Numbered from the stretch's first letter, positions 8,430 to 17,463 are shown. The stretch: 64,000 bases of DNA from Mariniflexile gromovii (GCF_017814435.1 NZ_JAGJCB010000003.1:329719-393718), one strand, 5' to 3'. The notes: generated by a model from the letters alone, not told the origin. Numbers and translations are program-made.

Positions 8430-9536
8430 ATGGGAAAACTATTTTTAATTTTATGGATATCTATGTTTTCTGCAACAATCCAAGCACAGAAAATCATAAA
8501 TAATCCAGATTACATCAATACCAATATAAATGGTAGCGTCACTAAGGTAGAGTTAACAGATTCCGAAACTATTCTTCATTTTCATATTAAAGTTAGAATG
8601 GGAAGTTGGTTTTCAGTTCCTAATCAAACTTACATAGAGTCTTCGGTTGATGGTAAACGGCTATTTGTAGTTAAAGCTGATGGAACTACCTTACATCGCA
8701 AACACCATATGACAGATTCTGATGAGGTTAGATTCAAATTGTATTTTCCTCCATTACCGAAAGATGTTGAAACAATTAATTACGGCGAATCCAACAAGGA
8801 TGGTAATTGGTTTATATATAAATTAGATGTCACTAAAGATGGGAAACGTTTTTTGAACACATCAAATACTAATAATCTCAATCCTTGGAAAATATCCATT
8901 GGGTCTTCCAATCCAGCAGCTTCTAGTAAAGATAGAGTTGTGGAAATGCTAGATTATAAAAGGGCTAACTATGTGAGTATTGGTGGTGAGTCCATACTTG
9001 CTAAAGATTTACCCAGTAATTTTTTTGGTAGCTGGTACGATAAATATGATACGTTAATTTTAATAGCAACTCCAGATTATATTGTTTCAGATTATAGAGT
9101 TCAATATTATCAGGATATAAAAAAAATAGGTGAGAATAAGTTCTTTATAAAATCGGCGAATAGAGGTTTTGAAATTTTAAGTTTAGATAAAGAAACCATG
9201 ACCATTAGAACCGAAAGGCTAAGTACTTTAAAGAGGAAACCAAGTAGCAATCAGGTACCTAAGTTTTTAAAAGGCAATTGGTTGCATTGGGATAATAAAA
9301 AAGAAATTAAAGTAACCGATGATTACTTTTATAATAATGACCATGGAGATTTAGGTGTTTATGAAGTTAAATACCGTATCGACCAAGTTGTGGAGTCAGA
9401 GTCGGGTAATGTTATCTGGTTTGTACTGTATAATCAAGGTGATTATTATTTATACAGTGCCAGAAAATCAGAAGGTGAGTATGTTCTACAACCCAGAGGC
9501 TTTGCAAATGCTAGGTATAAAAAAGTTAAAAATTAA
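8430..9536 (+). CDS. Secreted protein with two GSW modules, unknown function
   Basis: A 368-residue exported protein (signal peptide 1-20, ending IQAQ) of no family I can name. Residues about 21-135 (NPDYIN onward, with LHFHIKVRMG, LFVVKADG and INYGES) match the N-terminal domain of the thioredoxin-like protein at 13844-16036. Two copies of a module starting LPSNFFGSW (193-202) and VPKFLKGNW (276-284), each about 80 residues, follow. The same module appears twice in the sensor region of the kinase that starts 17 bases after this gene. The shared module and tight spacing suggest co-transcription and a joint periplasmic role. No catalytic motif is visible. Confidence 0.8.
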   Translation: MGKLFLILWISMFSATIQAQKIINNPDYINTNINGSVTKVELTDSETILHFHIKVRMGSWFSVPNQTYIESSVDGKRLFVVKADGTTLHRKHHMTDSDEVRFKLYFPPLPKDVETINYGESNKDGNWFIYKLDVTKDGKRFLNTSNTNNLNPWKISIGSSNPAASSKDRVVEMLDYKRANYVSIGGESILAKDLPSNFFGSWYDKYDTLILIATPDYIVSDYRVQYYQDIKKIGENKFFIKSANRGFEILSLDKETMTIRTERLSTLKRKPSSNQVPKFLKGNWLHWDNKKEIKVTDDYFYNNDHGDLGVYEVKYRIDQVVESESGNVIWFVLYNQGDYYLYSARKSEGEYVLQPRGFANARYKKVKN

Positions 9537-9553
9537 ATCGAAATAATATTTAA

Positions 9554-10897
9554 TTGAAATTAACAAGAGTCATTTTCTTTTTGTTATTTATTCCTTTTGC
9601 ATCAACAGGTCAAGGGGTAAGTATGTTGCCATCAGAGCTTCCAAAAAACTTATTTGGAAGCTGGGTAGATAGCAAAAAGAATATAGTGCTTATTGTTTCA
9701 GAAAACTACATTGTTATTCAAAATGAATTGTACTTTTTCAATGAGATCGTGCAGGATAATGAAGTTGTAAATTTCACCTGTGTCCGTAATTTTGATGTAA
9801 AATACATAGGTATAACAAACTTTGGTACCTCTAACATTTCATTAGATGAAGGCTATAAAATATCTCAGCTAACCAAGGCAAAAGTCAGTAGCACAGATAA
9901 ATTGCCTAAAACCCTACTAGGTAGTTGGTTTTATAATAAAGAGCAGGTGGAAATTTTAGAAGATGTTGTGCTTTATTCTGGGGGTTCTTATTTATTGGAT
10001 TATGCCATTTCTACCAATAATGTCAATTATTATTTGGTGCTTTATAAGGAAGGCGAATATTACTTAGCATATAATTATATAAATGACGAAGGTCAATTTT
10101 TAAATACCCATTTTTTAAATAATAATGTTTTTAAGAAAGAATCCTTTTTTCATAAGCATTTTAAAGAATTTGTTTCTGTTGGTGTTTTGCTACTTTTTAT
10201 TCTTGGATTTTGTTTGTTTAGATGGAAAATTGCTTTAACCAAAAAGAAAGAAGTTACCAAGCGCAAGTTTACGGAAATGCAGCTTAAAAGCATCCGTTCG
10301 CAAATGAACCCACATTTTTTGTTTAATGCCTTAAGTGCCATTCAAAATCTTATCAATAAAGGTGATAGTGAACGGGCAAATCATTATTTAACCGAGTTTT
10401 CGCAGCTCATGCGGCTTACTTTAGATAAAAGTGAAAAGGGCTTAGTGCCGTTATATGATGAAATAGAATCCATAAAAAAGTATTTGGAATTGGAGCGTTT
10501 ACGTTTTTCATTTAATTATGAAATAATTTTAGACCCACAAATTAATACCAATGAAATAGAAATTCCTGCAATGCTTATTCAACCATTGGTCGAAAATGCT
10601 ATTGTTCATGGCTTGAAAGAGAAAAATGGTGACAAAAAATTAACTATTAAATTTAAAACTGAAAAGCAAAATTTAATATGCCTAATTGCGGATAATGGTA
10701 TAGGCATTGAAGCATCGGAAGCTAAAAAAAACACGCATCTAAAAAGAGAACCTTACGGACTTAAATTAGCAAAAGATCGTATACAATTAATTAATGAAAA
10801 TTATAATACCAATGCCAAGGTTCATATAACAGATATTTCTAATAATAGTGATGAAACGGGTACGTTAGTAGAAATTTTCATGCCATTACAGTATTAA
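9554..10897 (+). CDS. LytS-type sensor histidine kinase with GSW-module sensor
   Basis: A 447-residue inner-membrane kinase of the LytS/YpdA type (His_kinase PF06580 plus HATPase). The start is TTG: it begins the signal-like MKLTRVIFFLLF, and the next in-frame Met is 23 codons later. The periplasmic part (about 22-200) contains two GSW modules (LPKNLFGSW at 29-37, LPKTLLGSW at 117-125). One membrane helix lies near 206-223. The phosphoacceptor is His254 in MNPHFLFNAL. The ATP-binding part has QPLVENAIVHGLK and ADNGIG. The LytTR regulator at 10942 is its evident partner. What the GSW modules sense is unknown. Confidence 0.93.
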   Translation: MKLTRVIFFLLFIPFASTGQGVSMLPSELPKNLFGSWVDSKKNIVLIVSENYIVIQNELYFFNEIVQDNEVVNFTCVRNFDVKYIGITNFGTSNISLDEGYKISQLTKAKVSSTDKLPKTLLGSWFYNKEQVEILEDVVLYSGGSYLLDYAISTNNVNYYLVLYKEGEYYLAYNYINDEGQFLNTHFLNNNVFKKESFFHKHFKEFVSVGVLLLFILGFCLFRWKIALTKKKEVTKRKFTEMQLKSIRSQMNPHFLFNALSAIQNLINKGDSERANHYLTEFSQLMRLTLDKSEKGLVPLYDEIESIKKYLELERLRFSFNYEIILDPQINTNEIEIPAMLIQPLVENAIVHGLKEKNGDKKLTIKFKTEKQNLICLIADNGIGIEASEAKKNTHLKREPYGLKLAKDRIQLINENYNTNAKVHITDISNNSDETGTLVEIFMPLQY

Positions 10898-10941
10898 AAT
10901 ACAATCAGAAAACTATCTTTATAAGCGTAAAAAAATAGGGA

Positions 10942-11694
10942 ATGGTAATAAAAAGTATCATAATTGATGATGAAGCACATAATCTAGAAAACCTAAAAGG
11001 GTTGCTGGAAAAAAACTGTACAAGTGTTCAGGTTGTTGCTATGTCAACTTCTGTTGAAGAAGGATTGAAAATGATTGCAAATTATCAACCCGATTTGGTT
11101 TTTTTAGATATAGAAATGCCACATAAAAACGGTTTCGATTTATTGGAAGCCATCGAAGATATTAATTTCGAGGTCATTTTTGTAACCGCATATAATCAAT
11201 ATATTCTCCAAGCCATAAAATCTTGTGCTTTAGATTATTTGATGAAACCTATTGCCATTCCAGAGTTGAAGGAATCCGTTTCTAAAGTATCAAAATTGGT
11301 TGAAAGGAAAAGAGAAAACTATAAGCTAAAGGCTTTAGTTGAAAACCTAAAAAATATAAATCAACCCCAAAAAATAGCCTTACCAACTACAGATGAACTT
11401 TATTTTGTGTCTATTGATGACATTGTACGGTGCAAGGGAGAAAACAATTATACCATGTTTTTTCTAGCTAATGGCAACTCTATATTAGTGTCTCGTACAT
11501 TAAAAGAATGGGACGATTTGCTGTCATCGCATCAATTTATTAGAACCCATCAGTCGCACCTTATTAATAGCATTCATGTAAAATCTTATGTAAAAAAAGA
11601 TGGCGGTTACATTTTAATGAACGATGGCAGTATGGTAAGCGTTTCTAAACATAAAAAAGAACAAACTTTAAATGCGTTAGCTTCTTTAAAATAG
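10942..11694 (+). CDS. LytTR family response regulator
   Basis: A 250-residue regulator with an N-terminal receiver domain (IIIDDEAHNLENL; phosphoacceptor Asp56 in LVFLDIEMP; TAYNQYILQAI; conserved Lys in LMKPI) and a C-terminal LytTR DNA-binding domain (about 150-250, with VRCKGENNYTMFFL and FIRTHQSHLINS). It lies 44 bases after the LytS-type kinase, so the two form a two-component pair. Its last nine codons (LNALASLK and stop) are nearly repeated at 13241-13267, beyond the next gene. Confidence 0.95.
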   Translation: MVIKSIIIDDEAHNLENLKGLLEKNCTSVQVVAMSTSVEEGLKMIANYQPDLVFLDIEMPHKNGFDLLEAIEDINFEVIFVTAYNQYILQAIKSCALDYLMKPIAIPELKESVSKVSKLVERKRENYKLKALVENLKNINQPQKIALPTTDELYFVSIDDIVRCKGENNYTMFFLANGNSILVSRTLKEWDDLLSSHQFIRTHQSHLINSIHVKSYVKKDGGYILMNDGSMVSVSKHKKEQTLNALASLK

Positions 11695-11700
11695 AATTCT
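11680..11700 (+). repeat. 21-base direct repeat, copy 1 (end of the LytTR gene)
   Basis: Positions 11680-11700 (GCTTCTTTAAAATAGAATTC plus T) recur identically at 13253-13273, about 1.57 kb downstream in the same orientation. Copy 1 encodes the last codons of the LytTR regulator. Confidence 0.85.
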
Positions 11701-11736
11701 AACAGAATAAAAAGTGTGAATTGTAAAATAAAAAAA

Positions 11737-13217
11737 ATGAACCTTCAGAAAATAATCTTACTTGTTTTATTAATGAGCTTTATTAGCTGTTCAAAAAAGG
11801 ATGGAATAACAATCCGCGGAAAAATTCATGGAAATTTTTCAATTACTGATGAAATTGAATATACTACACCAGTTAATGGAACTTGGTTTTACGGAGCAAA
11901 AAAAACGGTAGATTTAGATTCTTTAGGAAATTTTATAATTTCCTTGAAAACAGATGTAACTTCATTTATAACTTTATATATACCCAACAAAGCTTCGGCA
12001 ATATTATTGGTGGAGCCAGATGAAAAATATGAAATTGATTTCTATTTGAATTCAAAAGACCAAAAAGTAAAAATAAAAGGAAAGAGCAGCGAAGCACTTA
12101 CTCTATATAATTCATTTGCTCTTCCAGAATTTTATGTTCTTAGTAATTCTAACGAGCTGCTAAAAGACTCTCTTCTAGCTACCATATCATCAAAAATAAC
12201 TACTTTAAAAAAGAAAGAAATATTACAATTCCAAAATTATTTCGAGAACCAAAATGTAACCAAAGATTTTTATGATTTGGCAGAATTGGATAGAAAATAT
12301 TACTACTCAGCGTTAGAAACTAGTATTGCATTTATAAATTATAAAGGGGATTTCGATAGTAATGAAACTCAAAATGCTATTTGGAAAGGATTATTTGGGA
12401 TATCTCTACCAACAGACTCCTTCGATATTCGCTCTCCTTGGTCATTTTCCTTAATAAGCAATTATATTGATTTTATTCAATCAAAGGATGAAATTGATGA
12501 TTTTGATAAAATTCGAGAAATTTATGAACAAGGAAAAATTCATTCTTACAATATTAACAGAGCTAAAAAGTATTTGAAAGGAAAAGTATTGGAATATTAT
12601 TATGCCACCTATATTTTAAGTAATAGTTATGAAAACAAAGACAATTCAAAGGAATTAATTACTCTATTTGAAAATTTCAAAAAGGAGTACCCTAATAGCA
12701 ATTATACCAAACATTTGAAACCCCAAGTTCAACCAATTATTGATTTCCATAACAAGATTATGGAATCTACTAACAATAAAAAGATTTATTTAGTTGAAAA
12801 TTATAAGAGCATTGACACTTTTGAGGAACTGATGAAAACCTTAGAGGGTCAAAAGGTACTAGTAGACATTTGGGGTACTTGGTGCAGCCCTTGTAAAAGA
12901 GAATTTCAGGAAAAAGATAAGTCGGTTGAATTCCTTAAGTCCAAAAAAATTACAACACTCTATATTTGTGAAGGAAAAACAGAAAAGAAAAGGTATGGAA
13001 AGAAATGATTGATTTTTATGATTTAGAAGGACGACATATACTTGCAAATGAAAAACTAATAGCGGACATAATAAATAAATTTGGCAATAATGGAGCATTT
13101 GCTTATCCGAGGTATTTACTTGTTGACGAGCAAGGAAATGTTGTAAATAAACAAGTAAGTTATCCATCGCAAATAGAGAAGTTGGAAAAAGAAATAAATG
13201 AAAACTATGCGTGGTAG
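11737..13217 (+). pseudogene. TlpA-type thiol-disulfide oxidoreductase lipoprotein, frame-disrupted
   Basis: From the ATG at 11737 (MNLQKIILLV, lipobox ending FISCS) the reading frame gives a Bacteroidetes-type TlpA protein with a long N-terminal region and a C-terminal thioredoxin domain whose active site is CSPC (residues 383-386, in WGTWCSPC). The frame stops at 13008, just after LYICEGKTEKK. The rest of the thioredoxin domain (MIDFYDLEGRHI and YPRYLLVDEQG) continues in the -1 frame to 13217. Adding one T at about 12996 (TATGG to TATTGG) restores RYWKEMIDFY. The product would be a periplasmic or outer-membrane redox protein. It is either decayed or carries a sequencing error. A GTG at 11716 is less likely as start. 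Confidence 0.8.
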
Positions 13218-13237
13218 TGTTTAAGCCAAAAGTAGCA

Positions 13238-13267
13238 AACATTAATAAGTTGGCTTCTTTAAAATAG
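13238..13267 (+). pseudogene. Remnant of a LytTR-type gene end
   Basis: Ten codons reading N-I-N-K-L-A-S-L-K-stop match the end of the LytTR regulator at 10942-11694 (L-N-A-L-A-S-L-K-stop) in sequence and in frame. With the flanking direct repeat, this suggests the tail of a second regulator copy left by recombination. Confidence 0.5.
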
Positions 13268-13273
13268 AATTCT
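13253..13273 (+). repeat. 21-base direct repeat, copy 2
   Basis: Identical to 11680-11700. The pair brackets the disrupted TlpA gene, as expected if that gene entered by, or was shuffled through, recombination between paralogous regulator ends. Confidence 0.85.
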
Positions 13274-13372
13274 TGCAAAAAGAGACAAATTCCTAATTGA
13301 ACAGGCTAAATATCTAATTGATGTCATGTAAGCTTATTTCTATGAGTTATATTTATTTCATATATCTAAATT

Positions 13373-13809
13373 ATGAAAAAAATCATAGGGCTTTTTCTAT
13401 TTGTATCTGTTTCGGGCTTTTCTCAAATTCTGGAACCCGTTAAATGGGCAACTTCAGTTGAAAAAATTTCCAGTTCAGAATATAATCTTGTTTTATTGCC
13501 CAAATAGAAGATACTTGGCATTTGTATTCTCAAAATGTTCCTAAAGACGGACCACTTCCTACGGTATTTTTGTTTGAAAGCCATTCTAATTATGAACTGA
13601 TAGGTAAAATGTCCGAACCAAAAGGAAAAACAGTTTACGAATCCGTTTTTGAAATGGATACTAAATATTTTGAAAACAAAGCAGTTTTCAAACAGCGAAT
13701 AAAAATAAAAAACAATACCACTTTTAAAATAAAAGGTGATATCGAATTTATGACTTGTAATAGTGAGAAATGTATTCAAGGATATGACAATTTCGAAATA
13801 AAAATATAA
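13373..13809 (+). pseudogene. DsbD N-terminal-like secreted protein, frame-disrupted
   Basis: The ATG at 13373 opens MKKIIGLFLFVSVSGFSQ, a signal peptide, followed by ILEPVKWATSVEKISS; this frame stops at 13509. The next frame carries on with IEDTWHLYSQNV, GPLPTVFLFE and a closing EFMTCNSEKCI with two Cys, ending at 13809. Inserting one T in the T-run at 13491-13494 joins the parts into a protein of about 145 residues that looks like the N-terminal redox domain of DsbD (thiol-disulfide interchange), here standing alone. It lies between two TlpA-type genes, which fits a periplasmic thiol relay. Confidence 0.75.
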
Positions 13810-13843
13810 TTTAAATTCATCAATCAAAAAACGAACAATCATC

Positions 13844-16036
13844 ATGAAAAAATACCAACTTATATTGTTAATGGCTTTTATTTGTAGCTATGCATTCGCT
13901 CAAAAAACAATTAAAAATCCAGAACACAGTTTCAGTTCATTTCCAGGTAAAATAACTAGTGTTGAGTTGATAGATACCGCTACGGTAGTACATTTTCATA
14001 TTAAAATGACTAAGGGTAGCAAATTTTCCATTCCCAAAAAAACCTATATTCAAGATTTAAGTGGGGAAGAAAAGTTATTTGTTACAAAAGCTGATGGAAT
14101 AAAACTAAATAAATGGGAGGTAATGCCTGATACAGGTGGAATTTTTTACCATCTCTTTTTTCCTAAATTAGATAAAAAGGCAACCGTTATAGATTATGGA
14201 GAGGCAAATGAAGGTGGAAGTTGGGGTATTTATGGAATTCAGTTGGTTGAAAATGACAGTGAAACTAAAGTTGATTTTATTCCAGAAAACATTAAAAAAT
14301 GGCTTGATTCAGAATTAACAAAAACTAAAAAACAACCTATTAAAGATTATAATTCTGATACTTTTTTTAATAGGAACTCGGGTCGTTTAGTGGGGTATAT
14401 AAAACATTATTCACCACGTTTTGGCTTTAAAACTGGCATTATTTATACCGGTAATGACATCACCAGAGAAGATTATCCTGTAGTGGTTCCTATAGATGAA
14501 AATGGGCGTTTTGAAGTGGAGGTGCCTATGTTGTCTCCAAAATTTTCTTATTTAAGTTTTAACAAAAAGGTTATAAAGTTTTATTTAGAGCCAGAACAAA
14601 CATTGGGCATTGTGGTAGGTAGCGATGTTGAATATTTGGGTGGTTTAGCAAAAATTAATGAAGACTTAGTAGGTTTTGAATCAGGAAAGTATGATTATAA
14701 AAAATTTAGAGAAAAACTTAAAGAGCAATCTCCTGAAACATTTAAAGAAGAGGAAACACTTCAGTATAAAAATAATTTAGAAACGTTATCAACCTATTTT
14801 GAAAATAATACAATCACTGAAAAGGCAAAAGTTCTGTTGAAAAACGAAATTTCTTTGGAATACGCAAATCATTTATTTGATTTTGTTATGAGTAGAACTT
14901 ATGAGGCTAGAAGAGATAGCATCAATGAGGTTTTAAAAATACCGGTTAAAGATGAATATTATGATTTTTTACAAGAAATGGATTTGAACGACAAAAGTCT
15001 TTTAGTTTTAGAAAGGTTTTCAACGTTTGTAAATAGGTTTGAATTTAGCGACCCTATAAATATTTATCCAAAAATAAAGCCATCTAGTTTTAAGCCAGAA
15101 AAGACATTTTTAGAATATTTAGATGAAGAAAAAATCGATATTTCTGATAGTGAAAAAGAGTTAATAAAGAACTATGAAACTAAAAAAATCAAGTCTGCTG
15201 AAGTTTATATGAAATACATGGAAGCGCTTAGTGAACATCGTAAAAGTGATTTAAAAGCCTATAGTGATAAATATATTAAGCCTCATTATGAAACAATTTC
15301 TAAAAAAGAGATGTCTAAAGAAATAGCCATGGAAAAATGGCAATTAAGGGATTCTGTGGTGAAAAACACCTACCATTTAGATAAAAACCTTGTATACGAT
15401 TTGGTGAAAATTAGAGCTTTGGATTTTGATATTAAAAGAAGTGATAGTGAAAACGCCCACGCCTATTGGGAAACCTTAAAAAAAGATATAGACCATTCAT
15501 TTTTAAAAGAAGAAGGTGAACGTATGGTAAATAAGGCATTTCCTATTCAATCAATCAAACAAAATGGTTTAGAAGACAACACAAAGAAGATGGTAAATAT
15601 GGATGTTGCAACTACCACTACAAAATTGCCTTTAGGTAAAGCAACGGATGTTTTTAAGGGGATTATCGATTCACATAAAGGAAAAATATTGTTTGTAGAT
15701 TTTTGGGCAACATCATGTGCACCGTGCGTGGGAGGTATAAAACGTATGAATGGAACAAGAAAAAAATACGAAAACAATCCAGATTTTGACTTTGTTTTTA
15801 TTACAGACGAGCGTTCTTCTCCTTTAAAAACATACAATGATTTTGTGGAGGAACAAGACCTTAAAAATATTTACAGACTATCGCTGGATGATTATAATTA
15901 TTTACGACAATTATTCAAATTTAATGGCATTCCCAGATATGTGGTTTTAGACAAAAAAGGAGATGTTATTAATGAGAATTTCCCAATGCATAATTTTGAT
16001 TATTTGTTAGACGGTATTTTGGAAAAATATAAATAG
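13844..16036 (+). CDS. Secreted thioredoxin-like protein (TlpA family) with shared N-terminal domain
   Basis: A 730-residue exported protein (signal peptide 1-19, ending YAFAQ). Residues about 20-140 match the N-terminal domain of the protein at 8430-9536 (NPEHSF, VVHFHIKMTKG, LFVTKADG, IDYGEANEGG). A middle alpha-helical part (about 150-590) is followed by a TlpA/thioredoxin domain with active site CAPC at Cys625 and Cys628 in FVDFWATSCAPC, and cis-Pro in FNGIPRYVVLD. It probably reduces or oxidises envelope protein thiols. The fusion of the shared domain to a redox domain links the GSW/LytS group to thiol chemistry. Confidence 0.88.
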   Translation: MKKYQLILLMAFICSYAFAQKTIKNPEHSFSSFPGKITSVELIDTATVVHFHIKMTKGSKFSIPKKTYIQDLSGEEKLFVTKADGIKLNKWEVMPDTGGIFYHLFFPKLDKKATVIDYGEANEGGSWGIYGIQLVENDSETKVDFIPENIKKWLDSELTKTKKQPIKDYNSDTFFNRNSGRLVGYIKHYSPRFGFKTGIIYTGNDITREDYPVVVPIDENGRFEVEVPMLSPKFSYLSFNKKVIKFYLEPEQTLGIVVGSDVEYLGGLAKINEDLVGFESGKYDYKKFREKLKEQSPETFKEEETLQYKNNLETLSTYFENNTITEKAKVLLKNEISLEYANHLFDFVMSRTYEARRDSINEVLKIPVKDEYYDFLQEMDLNDKSLLVLERFSTFVNRFEFSDPINIYPKIKPSSFKPEKTFLEYLDEEKIDISDSEKELIKNYETKKIKSAEVYMKYMEALSEHRKSDLKAYSDKYIKPHYETISKKEMSKEIAMEKWQLRDSVVKNTYHLDKNLVYDLVKIRALDFDIKRSDSENAHAYWETLKKDIDHSFLKEEGERMVNKAFPIQSIKQNGLEDNTKKMVNMDVATTTTKLPLGKATDVFKGIIDSHKGKILFVDFWATSCAPCVGGIKRMNGTRKKYENNPDFDFVFITDERSSPLKTYNDFVEEQDLKNIYRLSLDDYNYLRQLFKFNGIPRYVVLDKKGDVINENFPMHNFDYLLDGILEKYK

Positions 16037-16135
16037 AAGTTGTGAGGGAATTTATATTTATTGTTAAATAGGTATTCAAAAGCTTCTTAGAAAAAAATAT
16101 GGATATTTGATATTATTGGTGTTAAAGCTGGAAAC

Positions 16136-16618
16136 CTACTTCCATTTGGTCATTATAGAATCCAAAGCATTATTTATGCCTTCATAATAGTTTCCGTTTT
16201 TAAACTGTGGGACTATGGTGTTTTCTATAATTGTTTTGCACATGTAATCTGTAATAATCTTTTCAGTGCTATAACCTGTTGCAATTGCTATTTGCCTGTC
16301 GTATTTAGAGATAAGTATCAGAAGTCCGTTGTCTTTTTCTTTTTTACCAACACTTAAATCCTCGGCAATTTTTGTGGCATGATATAAAGCAGTTTCATCA
16401 TTTGGAATGGAATCGATAGTGTACACACATATTTCATTAGTTGAAAATTGCTCAAAATCTATAATTTTTTTAGACAAAGAATCGGTTTCAGTTTTAGAAA
16501 ATATTTGGGCATAATCTTGAACTACAGATTGGTTTGTTTCTGAAAATTCTTCGGTTTTTGTTTTACAAGAAATTATAACTAAAGAAACTATAAGTATGTA
16601 AAGTATCGTTTTTTTCAT
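16136..16618 (-). CDS. TPM-domain lipoprotein
   Basis: A 160-residue lipoprotein read from the ATG at 16618 (MKKTILYILIVSLVIISCK, lipid-bearing Cys in IISC). A GTG at 16627 would add three residues before the signal and is less likely. The mature part is a TPM domain (PF04536): VQDYAQIFSKTETDSLSK, then DNGLLILISKYDRQIAIATG and a C-terminal amphipathic part. TPM proteins are implicated in envelope or photosystem maintenance, and the biochemical role here is unknown. Last gene of the LemA/TPM operon, two bases after the previous stop codon. Confidence 0.85.
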   Translation of the reverse strand: MKKTILYILIVSLVIISCKTKTEEFSETNQSVVQDYAQIFSKTETDSLSKKIIDFEQFSTNEICVYTIDSIPNDETALYHATKIAEDLSVGKKEKDNGLLILISKYDRQIAIATGYSTEKIITDYMCKTIIENTIVPQFKNGNYYEGINNALDSIMTKWK

Positions 16619-16620
16619 GT

Positions 16621-17463
16621 TTACCACCCACCAGAAGCACCGCCGCCACCAAAGCCACCGCCACCAAAGCCACCACCAAAGCCGCCGCCACCGCTGAAAC
16701 CACCACCAGAGCTTCCGCTGCCAAAACCTCCGCCAGAGGAACGCCCCATGTTGCTTAAAATAATGGCATCTAAAATGCTGAAACCACCCGATTTGTTACC
16801 TCGGTTTCCGCCCTTACCACCACGTCGGTTATTTTTTGAAATTGAAAGAATAATAAATATCAGAACTAGTATAATAACAAACCCAAAAGGGAATCCGCTA
16901 TCATTTGACTCTATACGTGTGCCTTGATATTCACCTGTTAAAACTTCAAAAATAGCATCGGTACCTCGGTTTAAGCCACCATAATAATCTTCTTGTTTAA
17001 AATAAGGAATAATATCTTGTTCTATAATGCGCTTAGACATCGCATCGGTAAGCAAATGCTCAACACCATAGCCTGTTTTTATAGATATTTTACGGTCGCC
17101 TTTTGCCAATAGAATAAAAACCCCATTGTCTTCTTTAGCTTGCCCAATGCCCCAGGCGTGTGCCCATTTTGCGCCTAAATAATCTATGTTTTCACCTTCG
17201 GTGGAATTAATAGTTGCTATAACTATTTGGGTTGAAGTAGTATCAGAATATTTAATGAGTTTTTCCTCTAAACTGCTTTTTTGTGAAGGAGTTAATAAAT
17301 TAACATAATCGTAAACACTTGTTTGGAATTCTGGTTTTTTTGGAATTTCAAATTGTGCATAAGAAAAACTAAAAGATAAAATAGTAATTAATAAGAATAA
17401 AATTAATTGACTATTTTTCTTAAACTGAGACTGCGACTGAATACTAAATATTGAATATTTCAC
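16621..17463 (-). CDS. TPM-domain protein with glycine-rich tail (YgcG-like)
   Basis: A 280-residue protein with an N-terminal signal or anchor (to about 36, ending FSYAQ). The TPM domain spans about 45-180 (VYDYVNLLTPSQKSSLEEKL, EDNGVFILLAKGDRKISIKTG). One membrane helix follows at about 192-207. The C-terminal tail is very rich in Gly and Ser (GGGFGGG-type repeats, about 245-280), as in E. coli YgcG. The start codon overlaps the preceding stop by 4 bases (17460-17463), a sign of coupled translation. It probably sits in the inner membrane with the TPM domain in the periplasm. Confidence 0.9.
   Translation of the reverse strand: MKYSIFSIQSQSQFKKNSQLILFLLITILSFSFSYAQFEIPKKPEFQTSVYDYVNLLTPSQKSSLEEKLIKYSDTTSTQIVIATINSTEGENIDYLGAKWAHAWGIGQAKEDNGVFILLAKGDRKISIKTGYGVEHLLTDAMSKRIIEQDIIPYFKQEDYYGGLNRGTDAIFEVLTGEYQGTRIESNDSGFPFGFVIILVLIFIILSISKNNRRGGKGGNRGNKSGGFSILDAIILSNMGRSSGGGFGSGSSGGGFSGGGGFGGGFGGGGFGGGGASGGW

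Noticed and set aside
12972..13008. Programmed -1 ribosomal frameshift in the A-rich stretch of the TlpA-type gene
   Set aside because: No X-XXY-YYZ slippery heptamer lies in the zero frame, and no downstream stem is evident. A single missing T at about 12996 explains the sequence better.
12859..13278. A 139-codon minus-strand open frame over the end of the TlpA-type gene
   Set aside because: It is the reverse of thioredoxin-domain coding DNA, Cys/Phe/Leu-rich, with no start signal or homology.
13423..13845. A 140-codon open frame on the minus strand across the DsbD-like gene
   Set aside because: It has no recognisable domain and is antisense to a gene whose plus-strand codons clearly match a DsbD-like domain once one base is added.
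16621..16760. Repeating GGT/CCACC-type DNA that looks like a repeat array
   Set aside because: It encodes the glycine-rich tail of the TPM-domain protein on the minus strand; there are no spacers or conserved repeat units.
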